NCBI RefSeq assembly: GCF_026967795.1
Contig: NZ_JAPVBH010000005.1
Coordinates: 348,222-412,221, forward strand
DNA from: Modestobacter sp. VKM Ac-2986
Lineage (GTDB): Bacteria > Actinomycetota > Actinomycetes > Mycobacteriales > Geodermatophilaceae
Length of the DNA: 64,000 bases
Direction of reading: 5' to 3'
Under the pieces are notes generated by a model. It was given only the letters and a program-made list of their open reading frames with translations, was not told the DNA's origin and searched no databases. A program made the translations under genes and the position numbers. How positions within the stretch are numbered: the first letter of the stretch is position 1; each line of letters starts with the position of its first letter. Of this stretch, positions 47,797 through 55,907 are shown piece after piece.

Positions 47797-48584
47797 GCGG
47801 GACGCTGCTGAGCCCACCGGCTCCCGAGGTGCGGCCGGCACCGCGCCGGGTGGCGCCGGGGGAGACCCTCCGGGACACCCTCGGCCGGCTGTCCACCGCG
47901 CAGAAGGGCGCGGCCGGGGCGCCGGCGTACAGCCGGTTCGTCAACCGTCGTGCCGGCCGGCTGCTGGCCGCGCTGGCGTTCCACGCGGGGCTGACCCCCA
48001 ACGCCGTCACCGGCATCAGCGCGCTGTGCACGTTCACCGGCATCGCGCTGCTCGCCCTGGTCGCGCCGTCCTGGTGGCTGGGCCTGGCCGTGGCCGGCTG
48101 CCTCGCCGTGGGCTACGCGCTGGACTCCGCCGACGGCCAGCTCGCCCGGCTCCGCGGCGGCGGTTCGCCCGCCGGTGAGTGGCTGGACCACATGGTCGAC
48201 GCGCTCAAGACCTCCAGCCTGCACCTGGCACTGCTGGTCGGGCTGTACCGCTTCGAGCCGGTGGAGCGCGGGCCGGTGCTGCTGGTGCCGCTGGCGTTCT
48301 GCGTCGTGGCCGCCGTGCTGTTCTTCGGCACCATGCTCAACGAGGCGCTGCGGGCCCAGCACGGTGCCCCGACCCGCGCCCAGCGGACCGCGGGCCGACC
48401 CAGCGTGCTGCGCTCCCTCGTCGTCCTGCCCACCGACTACGGCCTGCTGTGCTGGGTCTTCGTGCTCCTGGGCGCGCCGGTGGTGTTCCTGTCGGTCTAC
48501 GCCGGGCTGGCCGTCCTGACGGCCGGTTACCTGGCGCTGGCCGCCCTCAGCTGGTTCCGAGAGATGGGCAGGTTGCCTCGATGA
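47793..48584 (+). CDS. CDP-alcohol phosphatidyltransferase-family membrane enzyme
   Basis: 263 residues, about six TM helices. Catalytic motif DSADGQLARLRGGGSPAGEWLDHMVD fits D-x2-DG-x2-AR-x8-G-x3-D-x3-D, all four Asp present. Such enzymes transfer a phosphoalcohol or phosphosugar from a CDP-activated donor. In this locus it may decorate the polymer or lipid carrier with glycerol- or inositol-phosphate, since a cytidylyltransferase gene lies at the far end of the cluster (inference). GTG 47793 and the next ATG 48581 both show four-base overlaps, so the three genes are one operon. Confidence 0.85.
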   Translation: MSGTLLSPPAPEVRPAPRRVAPGETLRDTLGRLSTAQKGAAGAPAYSRFVNRRAGRLLAALAFHAGLTPNAVTGISALCTFTGIALLALVAPSWWLGLAVAGCLAVGYALDSADGQLARLRGGGSPAGEWLDHMVDALKTSSLHLALLVGLYRFEPVERGPVLLVPLAFCVVAAVLFFGTMLNEALRAQHGAPTRAQRTAGRPSVLRSLVVLPTDYGLLCWVFVLLGAPVVFLSVYAGLAVLTAGYLALAALSWFREMGRLPR

Positions 48585-49285
48585 GCACTCCCTCCACCAC
48601 GCCGCAGCCGGCCGGGCCCGACCCGGTCACCGGGCGCCCGGGCCGGCGCCGGCTGGCGCTGGCCGCCGCCGCGACGGCCCTGGTCGCCGCGGTCGTCGCC
48701 GCGGTGACCCTCGGCGGTGGCGGCAGCGCGCCGTCGGCCGCGGGCGCCGACGCCACCCCGACCGGGACGGCGGCCACGAGCAGCGCACCGGCGGCGGGGT
48801 CCGCGGCGCCGACGAGCGAGGCCCCGCCGCCCTCCCCGCAGACGCCGACGCCCACCGGCCCGACGTCCGACGCCGACGAGGGGCCGCCCGAGCTGCCGGC
48901 CGTGCCGCTGGACGCACCCGCGACGGTGGGCAACGGCGTCGTGGCCGCGTTGCCGCGGATCGAGTCGATCGACGCCTCGGCGAACGGACCGGGCAACATC
49001 GCCGGCCCGGCGCTGCGGGTGACCGTGCAGGTCACCAACGGCACCGCGGAGCCGGTGTCGCTGGGCGGGGTGGCCACCAACCTCTACCTCGGGCCCGACC
49101 GCACGCCGGCCTCCCCGGTGGAGGACCCGTCGCAGGCGCCGTTCACCGGCACCGTCGCACCCGGTGCGTCCGCGACGGGCGTCTACGTCTTCAGCGTCCC
49201 GGTCGACGCGCGCTCCGCCGTCACCGTCGAGGTCGGCTACGAGGCCGGCGCCCCGCTGCTGCAGTTCACCGGCCCGGTGGGCTGA
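48581..49285 (+). CDS. Exported DUF4352-like hypothetical protein
   Basis: 234 residues. A polar N-terminus, one TM/signal helix (LALAAAATALVAAVVAAVTLGGGG), a Ser/Thr/Pro/Ala-rich stalk (about 50-105) and a C-terminal beta domain (ALRVTVQVTNGTAEPVSLGGVATNLYLGPDRTPASPVEDPSQAPFTGTVAPGASATGVYVFSVPVDARSAVTVEVGY). The strand order resembles immunoglobulin-like DUF4352 lipoprotein domains, though no lipobox Cys is present. It is probably an extracellular, membrane-tethered protein acting with the polymer genes. It is last in the three-gene operon and is followed by a strong terminator. Confidence 0.65.
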   Translation: MSTPSTTPQPAGPDPVTGRPGRRRLALAAAATALVAAVVAAVTLGGGGSAPSAAGADATPTGTAATSSAPAAGSAAPTSEAPPPSPQTPTPTGPTSDADEGPPELPAVPLDAPATVGNGVVAALPRIESIDASANGPGNIAGPALRVTVQVTNGTAEPVSLGGVATNLYLGPDRTPASPVEDPSQAPFTGTVAPGASATGVYVFSVPVDARSAVTVEVGYEAGAPLLQFTGPVG

Positions 49286-49330
49286 CCGGTCGTCCGGGCA
49301 CCCGCCCGGACGGCACCCGTCGCACCGCCC

Positions 49331-49365
49331 GGAGGGGCCGACCGCACACCGCGGTCGGCCCCTCC
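49331..49365 (+). terminator. Terminator
   Basis: A 15-bp perfect stem (GGAGGGGCCGACCGC and complement) with the loop ACACC. The rest of the 302-base gap to 49588 holds only the GTGATCGTCAC motif and no gene. Confidence 0.8.
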
Positions 49366-49513
49366 CGGCGTTCCCGGGGGCGCCCGGTCCCCGCGTCGGG
49401 ACCGCCACGCCACCGCACGGACGGGTGACACGGACGGTGACGTGACTGTCACCCAGCTGGGTCCTCCAGGACCAGGTCACCCCGTCCGGGGGGTGTCAGG
49501 CCCGCTACACCGT

Positions 49514-49524
49514 GTGATCGTCAC
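49514..49524 (+). promoter_or_regulatory. GTGATCGTCAC motif, copy 2
   Basis: An 11-base palindrome GTGA-TCG-TCAC, 74 bases before the start of the propeller fragment at 49588. It is identical to 44602-44612. Confidence 0.4.
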
Positions 49525-49587
49525 CGAGCGAGTCCGACGCCCGGTGAGGCGGCCGGACCTGGAGCACGACGAGGGTGGGACGACGAC

Positions 49588-49854
49588 ATGAGCGGGTCGC
49601 CGGTGCCGGTGCGCACGAGGGCCCTGGCGGGTCTGGTCGCGGGGCTCACCGTGGCCGGGGACCTCACCACCGCCGACGGCCAGACCCGCGAGCGGGTGGC
49701 CGCCCACGACACCGCCAGCGGCACCCTGGTGACCAGCTGGGAGCCCGCGCTGCAGAGCCGGGTCCGGGCCCTCGCGGTCACGCCGACCACCGTCCACCTC
49801 GGTGCGTCACCGGCCTCACCCGATCGGTGGCCACCCGGCGTCACCACCACCTGA
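49588..49854 (+). pseudogene. Truncated copy of the N-terminal propeller of the next gene
   Basis: 88 codons. Residues about 23-74 (GDLTTADGQTRERVAAHDTASGTLVTSWEPALQSRVRALAVTPTTVHLG) align closely with GDFTRANGQVRNRVAAYSTSTGALLPDFKPSVSGQVRAIAATNTTVYLG of the large protein downstream. The match then stops and the frame ends after an unrelated Pro/Thr tail. The N-terminus has no clear signal peptide. It looks like a remnant of a duplicated propeller gene, or the start of a former longer copy. It may still be translated; no function is proposed. Confidence 0.6.
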
Positions 49855-49883
49855 TCCGGGGATGGGCGGCCGCCGCTTTCCCT

Positions 49884-49894
49884 GACATCGTCAC
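49884..49894 (+). promoter_or_regulatory. GACATCGTCAC motif (degenerate copy 3)
   Basis: Shares TCGTCAC with the two perfect copies and lies 75 bases before the start of the large gene. The 49514 copy lies 74 bases before the fragment's start. The matching spacing supports duplication of gene start plus upstream DNA. Confidence 0.35.
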
Positions 49895-49958
49895 TCTCAG
49901 TACCCGTCGAGCCCGCCACGTCGGCCGGCCGTCCGCCCAGAACCAGGGAGAACACCGC

Positions 49959-52900
49959 ATGAGGTCACCGACAGCGAGCACGACCCGACGGGTCGTTGCG
50001 GGCCTGCTGAGCCCGCTGCTGCTCGCCGGCTCCCTGACGCTGCTGGCCGGCACGGCGCGCGCGGACTCCGGTCCGCTGGACGCGACGGACCCCGCGACCC
50101 CGCAGACGGTCACCGCCGACGCGCTGCCCACCGTGCAGATCGACGGCGTCGCCTGGTCGCAGGTCGTCGTGGGCGACACCGTCTACGTCGCCGGCAGGTT
50201 CGGCTTCGCCCGCCCGGCCGGTGCCGCGCCCGGCACCCAGCAGACGGTGCGCAACAACATGCTCGCCTACGACGTCCGCACCGGTGCGCTGATCACCTCC
50301 TTCGCGCCCGACCTCAACGGCACGGCGCTCGTGGTGACCGCCTCGCCCGACGGCTCGCGGGTCTACGTGGGCGGTGACTTCACCCGGGCCAACGGCCAGG
50401 TCCGCAACCGGGTCGCGGCCTACAGCACCTCCACCGGTGCGCTGCTGCCGGACTTCAAGCCGAGCGTCAGCGGCCAGGTCCGGGCCATCGCCGCCACGAA
50501 CACCACCGTCTACCTCGGCGGCGGGATCAACGCCGTCGGCTCGACCAGCCGCAGCCGGCTCGCCGCGGTCAGCGCGAGCAACGGCGCCCTGCTGCCGTGG
50601 GCCCCGGTGCCCGGCGTGGGTGACACTAAGGGCAACCGGCTGCCCGTCTTCGACGCCAAGGGCAACCCCACGGGCACGCTCGACACCGCCGCCAACGCCC
50701 GCACCAGCAGCGACGTCATGTCCCTGGTCGTCACCGGTGGCGGCCGCCAGGTGGTGGCCGCCGGGCGCTTCGACACCCTCAACGGTGTCGACGCCACCGG
50801 CGTCGGGGCCCTGGACGCGGTCACCGGCGCCACCCGGCCCTTCGCGATCAACCAGCTGATCACCAACCAGGGCATCAACTCCGCGGTGTACAGCCTGTCC
50901 ACCGACGGCACCAACGTCTACGGCACCGGGTACGACTACTACGGCCCCGGCAACCTCGAGGGCGCCTTCGCCGCCGACGCGGTCACCGGCACGGTGCGCT
51001 GGGTCGCCGACAGCCGCGGCGACACCTACAGCGGCTTCGCCGCCGGCGGGGCCGTGTACCTGGCGTCGCACACGCACGCCGCGGCGAACTACGGCGGCGC
51101 CCCGGAGCAGTCCCCGCAGGTGTTCCGGTTCGCCTCGGCGCTCTCGGTCGCCGCCACCGGCACCAACCGCAGGTACGCCGACGTGCGCGGCAACACCGCC
51201 CTCGTCGGCACGCCCGCGCCCGCCGCGCAGATCTGGGACCCCAGCTTCGCCGCCGGTGAGGTCACCGGGCAGAAGCAGGCCGGCTGGTCGGTGACCGGCA
51301 ACGGCCGCTACGTCGTCTACGGCGGTGAGTTCCCGCGGGTCAACGGCGTCGAGCAGCGCGGCCTCGTGCGCTTCGCCGTCCCCGGCACCGCCCCGGAGAA
51401 GATGGGGCCGACCGGCAAGGGCCTGACCCCCACCGTGACGTCCACGAGCCCGGGCACCGCCCGGGTGAGCTGGACCGAGAGCACCGACCAGGACAACCAG
51501 TCCCTGACCTACCGGGTGTACCGGGACGGCGGGACGACCCCGGTGTACGAGGTCACCTCGCCCTCGCAGTGGTGGAGCACCGACCTGCTGGCCTTCCACG
51601 ACACCGGCCTGACCGCCGGTGCGCACACCTACCGGGTCGGCGTGGTCGACCCCTCCGGCAACCGGAACACCGGCCCCACGGCGTCGGTCACCGTGGCCGC
51701 GGGCAGCACGCCGGCCCGCAGCTACACCTCCCTGGTGCGCGCCGACGGCGCCAGCGGCGCCTGGTCGCTCGGGGAGTCCAGCGGGACGGTCGCCCGCGAC
51801 CGCGCCGGCGCCAACGACCTGACCCTCAACGCGGGCGTGAGCCTGCGGCAGGCCGGCGCGGTGGCCCAGGACACCGACACGGCGGCGTCCTTCAGCGGCA
51901 CCGCCACCGGCTTCGCGGCCACCACCACCAAGGCCTACGGGCCGCAGACGTTCAGCCTCGAGGCGTGGGTCAACACGACCACGAGGAACGGCGGCAAGAT
52001 CATCGGCTGGGGCACCTCGACCACCGGGACCAGCGGCAACTACGACCGGCACGTCTACATGGACGCCACCGGACGGCTGCTCTTCGGCACCTACACCGGG
52101 GCGACGGACTCGGTCACCAGCCCCCGGGCCTACAACGACGGCCGGTGGCACCACGTCGTGGCCACCCTCGGTGCGGCCGGCCAGCAGCTCTACGTCGACG
52201 GCGCGCTGGTCGCCTCCCGCGCCGACGCCACGACCGCCGAGCCCAACTACGGCTACTGGCGCATCGGCGGGGACTCCAGCTGGTCCGGTTCCCCCTGGTT
52301 CGCCGGGAAGATCGACGAGGTCGCCGTCTACCCGACGGCGCTGACCGCCGCCCAGGTCGCCGGCCACCACCGGGCCGGCACCACCGGCACGGTCACCAAC
52401 CTGCCCCCGACCGCGTCGTCCACCTCGTCGGTGACCGACCTGACGGCGTCGCTGGACGGGTCGGCCTCCAGCGACCCGGACGGCACCATCGCCTCCTGGG
52501 CGTGGACCTTCGGTGACGGGACGACCGGCACCGGGCGCACGACCAGCCACGCCTACCAGGCCGCGGGCACCTACGCGGTCACCCTGACCGTCACCGACGA
52601 CAAGGGCGCCACGGCGGTCCAGCGGACGTCGGTCACGGTGACCGCGCCGCCGCCGAACGTCGCGCCGACCGCGGTGGCGACCGCAGCGGCCGCCGGCCGC
52701 ACCGGCACCTTCGACGCCACCGGGTCCACCGACACCGACGGTCAGGTCGCCCGCCACACCTGGGACTTCGGCGACGGCACCACGGGCACCGGTGCCCGGA
52801 CCACCCACGAGTACGCGGCGGACGGCACCTACGCGGTCACCCTCACGGTGACCGACGACGACGGCGCGACCGGCACCACCCGCACCTCGCTGACGATCAA

Positions 52901-54527
52901 CTCCGCCGTGCTGGCCTCCGACGCCTTCGGCCGCACCGTCACCGGTGGCCTGGGCACCGCCGACCGGGGCGGCGCGTGGACGGCCTCGGCCGGCGCGACC
53001 CGCCAGTCGGTGAAGCCCGGTGCCGCGGCGCTGGCGCTGGCCGCCGGCACCAACACCGGCTCGTACCTGGGCGCGGTGTCGCAGACCAGCGTCGACCTGC
53101 GCACCACGCTGACCCTGTCGGCCCGGCCGACCGGGACGGGGGCCTCGGTGTACGTCACCGGCCGGCGGGTGGGCGCCAACCAGGAGCAGCGGGCCCGCCT
53201 GCGCTTCCTGGCCGACGGCAGCGTCCGGGTGGCGTTCACCGAGCTGGCGGGCACGGCCACGGAGTCCCTGGTCGGGGCCGAGGTCACCGTCCCGGGGCTG
53301 ACGTACACGGCCGGCACGCCGCTGCAGGTCGCCGTGCAGGTCACCGGCACCGGCCCGACCACGCTGTCGGCCACGGTGTGGCCGGCCGGCACGGCCCAGC
53401 CGGCCACGCCGACGCTGACCCGCACCAGCACCACGGCGTCCCTGCAGGCCCCCGGCTCGATCGGCGTCAGCGGCTACCTGGCCGGCAGCGCCACCGCCCC
53501 GGTCACGGTCTCCGTGGGCACGCTCACCGCCGCGCCGGCCGGCGCCACCCCGGCCCCGGCCCCGGCGCCGGCCCCGGCCCCGGCCCCGGTCAACGCGAAG
53601 CCGACGGCGGTGGCCACGGCCTCGACGGCGGACCTCGCCGCCACGCTCGACGGCAGCTCCTCCACCGACACCGACGGCACGGTGACCGCCTGGTCCTGGG
53701 CCTTCGGGGACGGCGCGACCGGCACCGGGGCCACGGCCACGCACACCTACGCCGCGGCCGGCACGTACCCGGTGACGCTGACCGTGACCGACGACGACGG
53801 CGCCACCGCCAGCGTCGTCCGCCAGGTGACGGTGACCGCCCCGGCCGCACCGGCCCCGGCGCCGGAGCCGACCCCGCCGGGCGCCCCGGCCGCCGTCGCC
53901 TCGGACGCCTTCAACCGCACGGCCACCGGCGGGCTGGGCACCGCCGACCTCGGCGGCGCCTGGACCGCCACGGCCGGGGCGACCCGGCAGTCGGTGACCC
54001 CGGGCCGGGCCGTGTTCGCCCTGACCCCGGGCACCAACACGGGCTCGGTGCTGGACGCGGTCCGCCGCACCGACGCCGACGTGCGGACCAGCTTCTCCTC
54101 CACGGAGACCCCGAGCGGGGCGGGCACCTCCGTCTACCTGGTGGGCCGCCGCGTGGCCGCGAACCAGGAGTACCGGGCCCGGGTGCGGCTGCTGGCCGAC
54201 GGGAGCACCGGTGTCGCGGTGACCCGGCTGTCCGGGACCGGCACCGAGACGCTGCTGGGCAGCAACGTCGTCCTGGCCGACCGCTACACCAGCGGCCAGG
54301 AGCTCAACGTCCGGTTCACCGTCCGGGGCACCGGCACGACCGACCTCGCGGTCACCGTCTGGCCGGCGGGCTCCCCGGAGCCCACGACCCCCACCCTGAC
54401 GCGCACCGACACCACCGCCTCGCTGCAGGCGCCCGGCTCGGTCGGCCTGCTCGGCTACCTCTCCGGCTCCGCGACCGGACCGGCCACGGTGCGGTTCGGC
54501 GAGCTCACCGTGCGGCCCCTCGCCTGA
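49959..54527 (+). CDS. Large secreted multidomain protein (beta-propeller, FN3, LamG, PKD)
   Basis: 1,522 residues, signal peptide to about 36 (VVAGLLSPLLLAGSLTLLAGTARA). Domains: propeller-type repeats (about 45-480; motifs VYVGGDFTRANGQVRNRVAAYSTSTGAL), FN3-like (485-585), LamG-type concanavalin fold (590-800; FSLEAWVNTT, GRWHHVVATLG, VDGALVAS, GKIDEVAVYPTAL), two PKD domains (810-985; SWAWTFGDGTTGTG, HTWDFGDGTTGTG), a 200-residue lectin-like unit (DAFGRTVTGGLGTADRGGAWTASAG...), a Pro-Ala linker, a third PKD and a second copy of the 200-residue unit (DAFNRTATGGLGTADLGGAWTATAG...). No C-terminal TM or sortase motif, so it is probably released or bound to the polysaccharide. ATG 49959 with AGGGAG upstream. 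It sits inside the polymer locus, suggesting glycan binding. Confidence 0.85.
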   Translation: MRSPTASTTRRVVAGLLSPLLLAGSLTLLAGTARADSGPLDATDPATPQTVTADALPTVQIDGVAWSQVVVGDTVYVAGRFGFARPAGAAPGTQQTVRNNMLAYDVRTGALITSFAPDLNGTALVVTASPDGSRVYVGGDFTRANGQVRNRVAAYSTSTGALLPDFKPSVSGQVRAIAATNTTVYLGGGINAVGSTSRSRLAAVSASNGALLPWAPVPGVGDTKGNRLPVFDAKGNPTGTLDTAANARTSSDVMSLVVTGGGRQVVAAGRFDTLNGVDATGVGALDAVTGATRPFAINQLITNQGINSAVYSLSTDGTNVYGTGYDYYGPGNLEGAFAADAVTGTVRWVADSRGDTYSGFAAGGAVYLASHTHAAANYGGAPEQSPQVFRFASALSVAATGTNRRYADVRGNTALVGTPAPAAQIWDPSFAAGEVTGQKQAGWSVTGNGRYVVYGGEFPRVNGVEQRGLVRFAVPGTAPEKMGPTGKGLTPTVTSTSPGTARVSWTESTDQDNQSLTYRVYRDGGTTPVYEVTSPSQWWSTDLLAFHDTGLTAGAHTYRVGVVDPSGNRNTGPTASVTVAAGSTPARSYTSLVRADGASGAWSLGESSGTVARDRAGANDLTLNAGVSLRQAGAVAQDTDTAASFSGTATGFAATTTKAYGPQTFSLEAWVNTTTRNGGKIIGWGTSTTGTSGNYDRHVYMDATGRLLFGTYTGATDSVTSPRAYNDGRWHHVVATLGAAGQQLYVDGALVASRADATTAEPNYGYWRIGGDSSWSGSPWFAGKIDEVAVYPTALTAAQVAGHHRAGTTGTVTNLPPTASSTSSVTDLTASLDGSASSDPDGTIASWAWTFGDGTTGTGRTTSHAYQAAGTYAVTLTVTDDKGATAVQRTSVTVTAPPPNVAPTAVATAAAAGRTGTFDATGSTDTDGQVARHTWDFGDGTTGTGARTTHEYAADGTYAVTLTVTDDDGATGTTRTSLTINSAVLASDAFGRTVTGGLGTADRGGAWTASAGATRQSVKPGAAALALAAGTNTGSYLGAVSQTSVDLRTTLTLSARPTGTGASVYVTGRRVGANQEQRARLRFLADGSVRVAFTELAGTATESLVGAEVTVPGLTYTAGTPLQVAVQVTGTGPTTLSATVWPAGTAQPATPTLTRTSTTASLQAPGSIGVSGYLAGSATAPVTVSVGTLTAAPAGATPAPAPAPAPAPAPVNAKPTAVATASTADLAATLDGSSSTDTDGTVTAWSWAFGDGATGTGATATHTYAAAGTYPVTLTVTDDDGATASVVRQVTVTAPAAPAPAPEPTPPGAPAAVASDAFNRTATGGLGTADLGGAWTATAGATRQSVTPGRAVFALTPGTNTGSVLDAVRRTDADVRTSFSSTETPSGAGTSVYLVGRRVAANQEYRARVRLLADGSTGVAVTRLSGTGTETLLGSNVVLADRYTSGQELNVRFTVRGTGTTDLAVTVWPAGSPEPTTPTLTRTDTTASLQAPGSVGLLGYLSGSATGPATVRFGELTVRPLA

Positions 54528-54558
54528 CCGCACCCGCGCGACCACCCCTGGCGGGTGA

Positions 54559-54588
54559 GGCCCGGTCCCGCTGCGGCGGGGCCGGGCC
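54559..54588 (+). terminator. Terminator after the large secreted protein gene
   Basis: GGCCCGGTCCCGC, loop TGCG, GCGGGGCCGGGCC (one G-T pair), located 32 bases after the stop. Confidence 0.65.
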
Positions 54589-54610
54589 GTCGCGCTGTCA
54601 CGATGGGCCG

Positions 54611-55873
54611 GTGACGGGTCTGCTGCGCGTGCTGCGCCGCCCGGCCACCGGTGCGCTGACCGCGCAGGGCACCCAGGCGCTGGCCGGGCTGGCCCTGCAG
54701 GTGGCCGCCGCCCGCTCGCTCGGCGCCGGCGGGCTGGCCACCTTCGCCCTGCTGTACGGCGTCATCGTGCTGGCCACCGCCGTCTGCAGCGGGCTGGTCG
54801 GCGACTCGCTCACCGTCCTGGACCGGCACGAGCCGCGCACCCGCGCCGGCCTGCTCGTCGGCGCCACCTGGGTGTGCGGCGCCGCCGGCGTGGGCGGTGC
54901 CCTGCTCGGGGTGCTGACCGGCGTGGTGCCGCCCTGGGCCGGACCGGTGCTGGGCCTGGCCACGGCCGCCTTCGTCGCCGAGGACGCGCTGCGCCGGCTG
55001 CTGATGGCCACCGGCCGCTTCTGGTCGCTGCCGGCCGTCGACGGCACGAGCCTGCTGCTGGCCCTGGGCACCCTGGGCCTGCTCCGGCTGTCCGGCGCGC
55101 TCGACCTCACCGACTTCCTGCTGGCCCTGCTCGTCGGCCAGGCCGGTGCCGCGCTGGTGGCCTGGCCGCTCCTGCCCGCGCACGAGCGTCCCCGCGGCCC
55201 GTGGCGCCGGCCCGCGCTGCGGGTGGTGGCCGCCTTCGGCGTCTGGCGGGCCGCGGCGCAGGCGATCCGGCCGGCGCTGCTGACCGTGCTGCGGCTGCTG
55301 GTGGTCGCGCTGGCGGGCGCGGCCGCGTACGGGCCGCTGGAGGCCGCCCGCGTCTACACGGCCCCGACCCTGGTGCTGGTCGCCGGACTCGGTTCCTGGC
55401 TGCTGCCGCACTTCGTCTCGCTGCAGGCCGCCGGCCCCGCCGCCGGGCTGCGGTACGCCGACCGGGCCGCCGCCGCCCTCGCGCTGGCGGTCGCCGCGCT
55501 CGGCGGCGCCGCGGTGCTCGTGCTGCCGTGGCTGGGCCCCGCGCTCACCGGCGGGGACTACCCCGTGCCGGTGGGGGCCGTCGTGGGGTGGACGGCCTAC
55601 GCCCTCGCCTCGGCGGTGCTGCTGCCCTACTCGGGCCTGGCCTCGGTGCACCGCAGGCAGCGCCGGGTGCTCGCCCTGCGGTCGCTGGAGCTCCTGTCGC
55701 TGGTCGCGGTGCTCGCGCTCGTGCTGCTCGTGCCCGGGGGCGTCGGCTGGGCGCCCGCCGCGCTGGCCCTCGGCCCGCTGCTGGCCGCCGTCGCGGTCCG
55801 CCGCCTGGTGCTGGTGCCGCTGCTGTCGGTCCCGGCCGCCGCCGGCACCACCGCCGCACCCGTCCCGGCCTGA
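54611..55873 (+). CDS. Wzx-like polysaccharide flippase (MOP superfamily)
   Basis: 420 residues, about 12 TM helices with few charged residues between them. The start GALTAQGTQALAGLALQVAAARSLGAGGLATFALLYGVIVLATAVCSGLVGDSLTVLDRH resembles the first two helices of MATE/Wzx-type exporters, and similar proteins in actinobacterial polymer loci are annotated as flippases. It would move lipid-linked repeat units across the membrane. GTG 54611 has CACGAT six bases upstream (54599-54604) and no Shine-Dalgarno sequence. It converges on the glycosyltransferase on the minus strand, with a 34-bp gap. Confidence 0.75.
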   Translation: MTGLLRVLRRPATGALTAQGTQALAGLALQVAAARSLGAGGLATFALLYGVIVLATAVCSGLVGDSLTVLDRHEPRTRAGLLVGATWVCGAAGVGGALLGVLTGVVPPWAGPVLGLATAAFVAEDALRRLLMATGRFWSLPAVDGTSLLLALGTLGLLRLSGALDLTDFLLALLVGQAGAALVAWPLLPAHERPRGPWRRPALRVVAAFGVWRAAAQAIRPALLTVLRLLVVALAGAAAYGPLEAARVYTAPTLVLVAGLGSWLLPHFVSLQAAGPAAGLRYADRAAAALALAVAALGGAAVLVLPWLGPALTGGDYPVPVGAVVGWTAYALASAVLLPYSGLASVHRRQRRVLALRSLELLSLVAVLALVLLVPGGVGWAPAALALGPLLAAVAVRRLVLVPLLSVPAAAGTTAAPVPA

Positions 55874-55907
55874 CCGCCCCGGTCACCCGGGTCGCCCCGG
55901 GGACCGG

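Noticed and set aside
53551..53595. Tandem GCCCCG-type repeat as a phase-variation tract
   Set aside because: It encodes a Pro-Ala linker in units of whole codons, so changes in copy number would not shift the frame.
49965..54545. 1,526-codon open frame on the minus strand
   Set aside because: Antisense to the large secreted protein gene, which has a signal peptide and clear LamG and PKD domains. The minus-strand product is low-complexity Gly/Arg/Val.
54611..55873. Flippase gene as a defence-related MATE drug exporter
   Set aside because: Its position between glycosyltransferase, polymerase and Wzz genes makes a polysaccharide role more likely.
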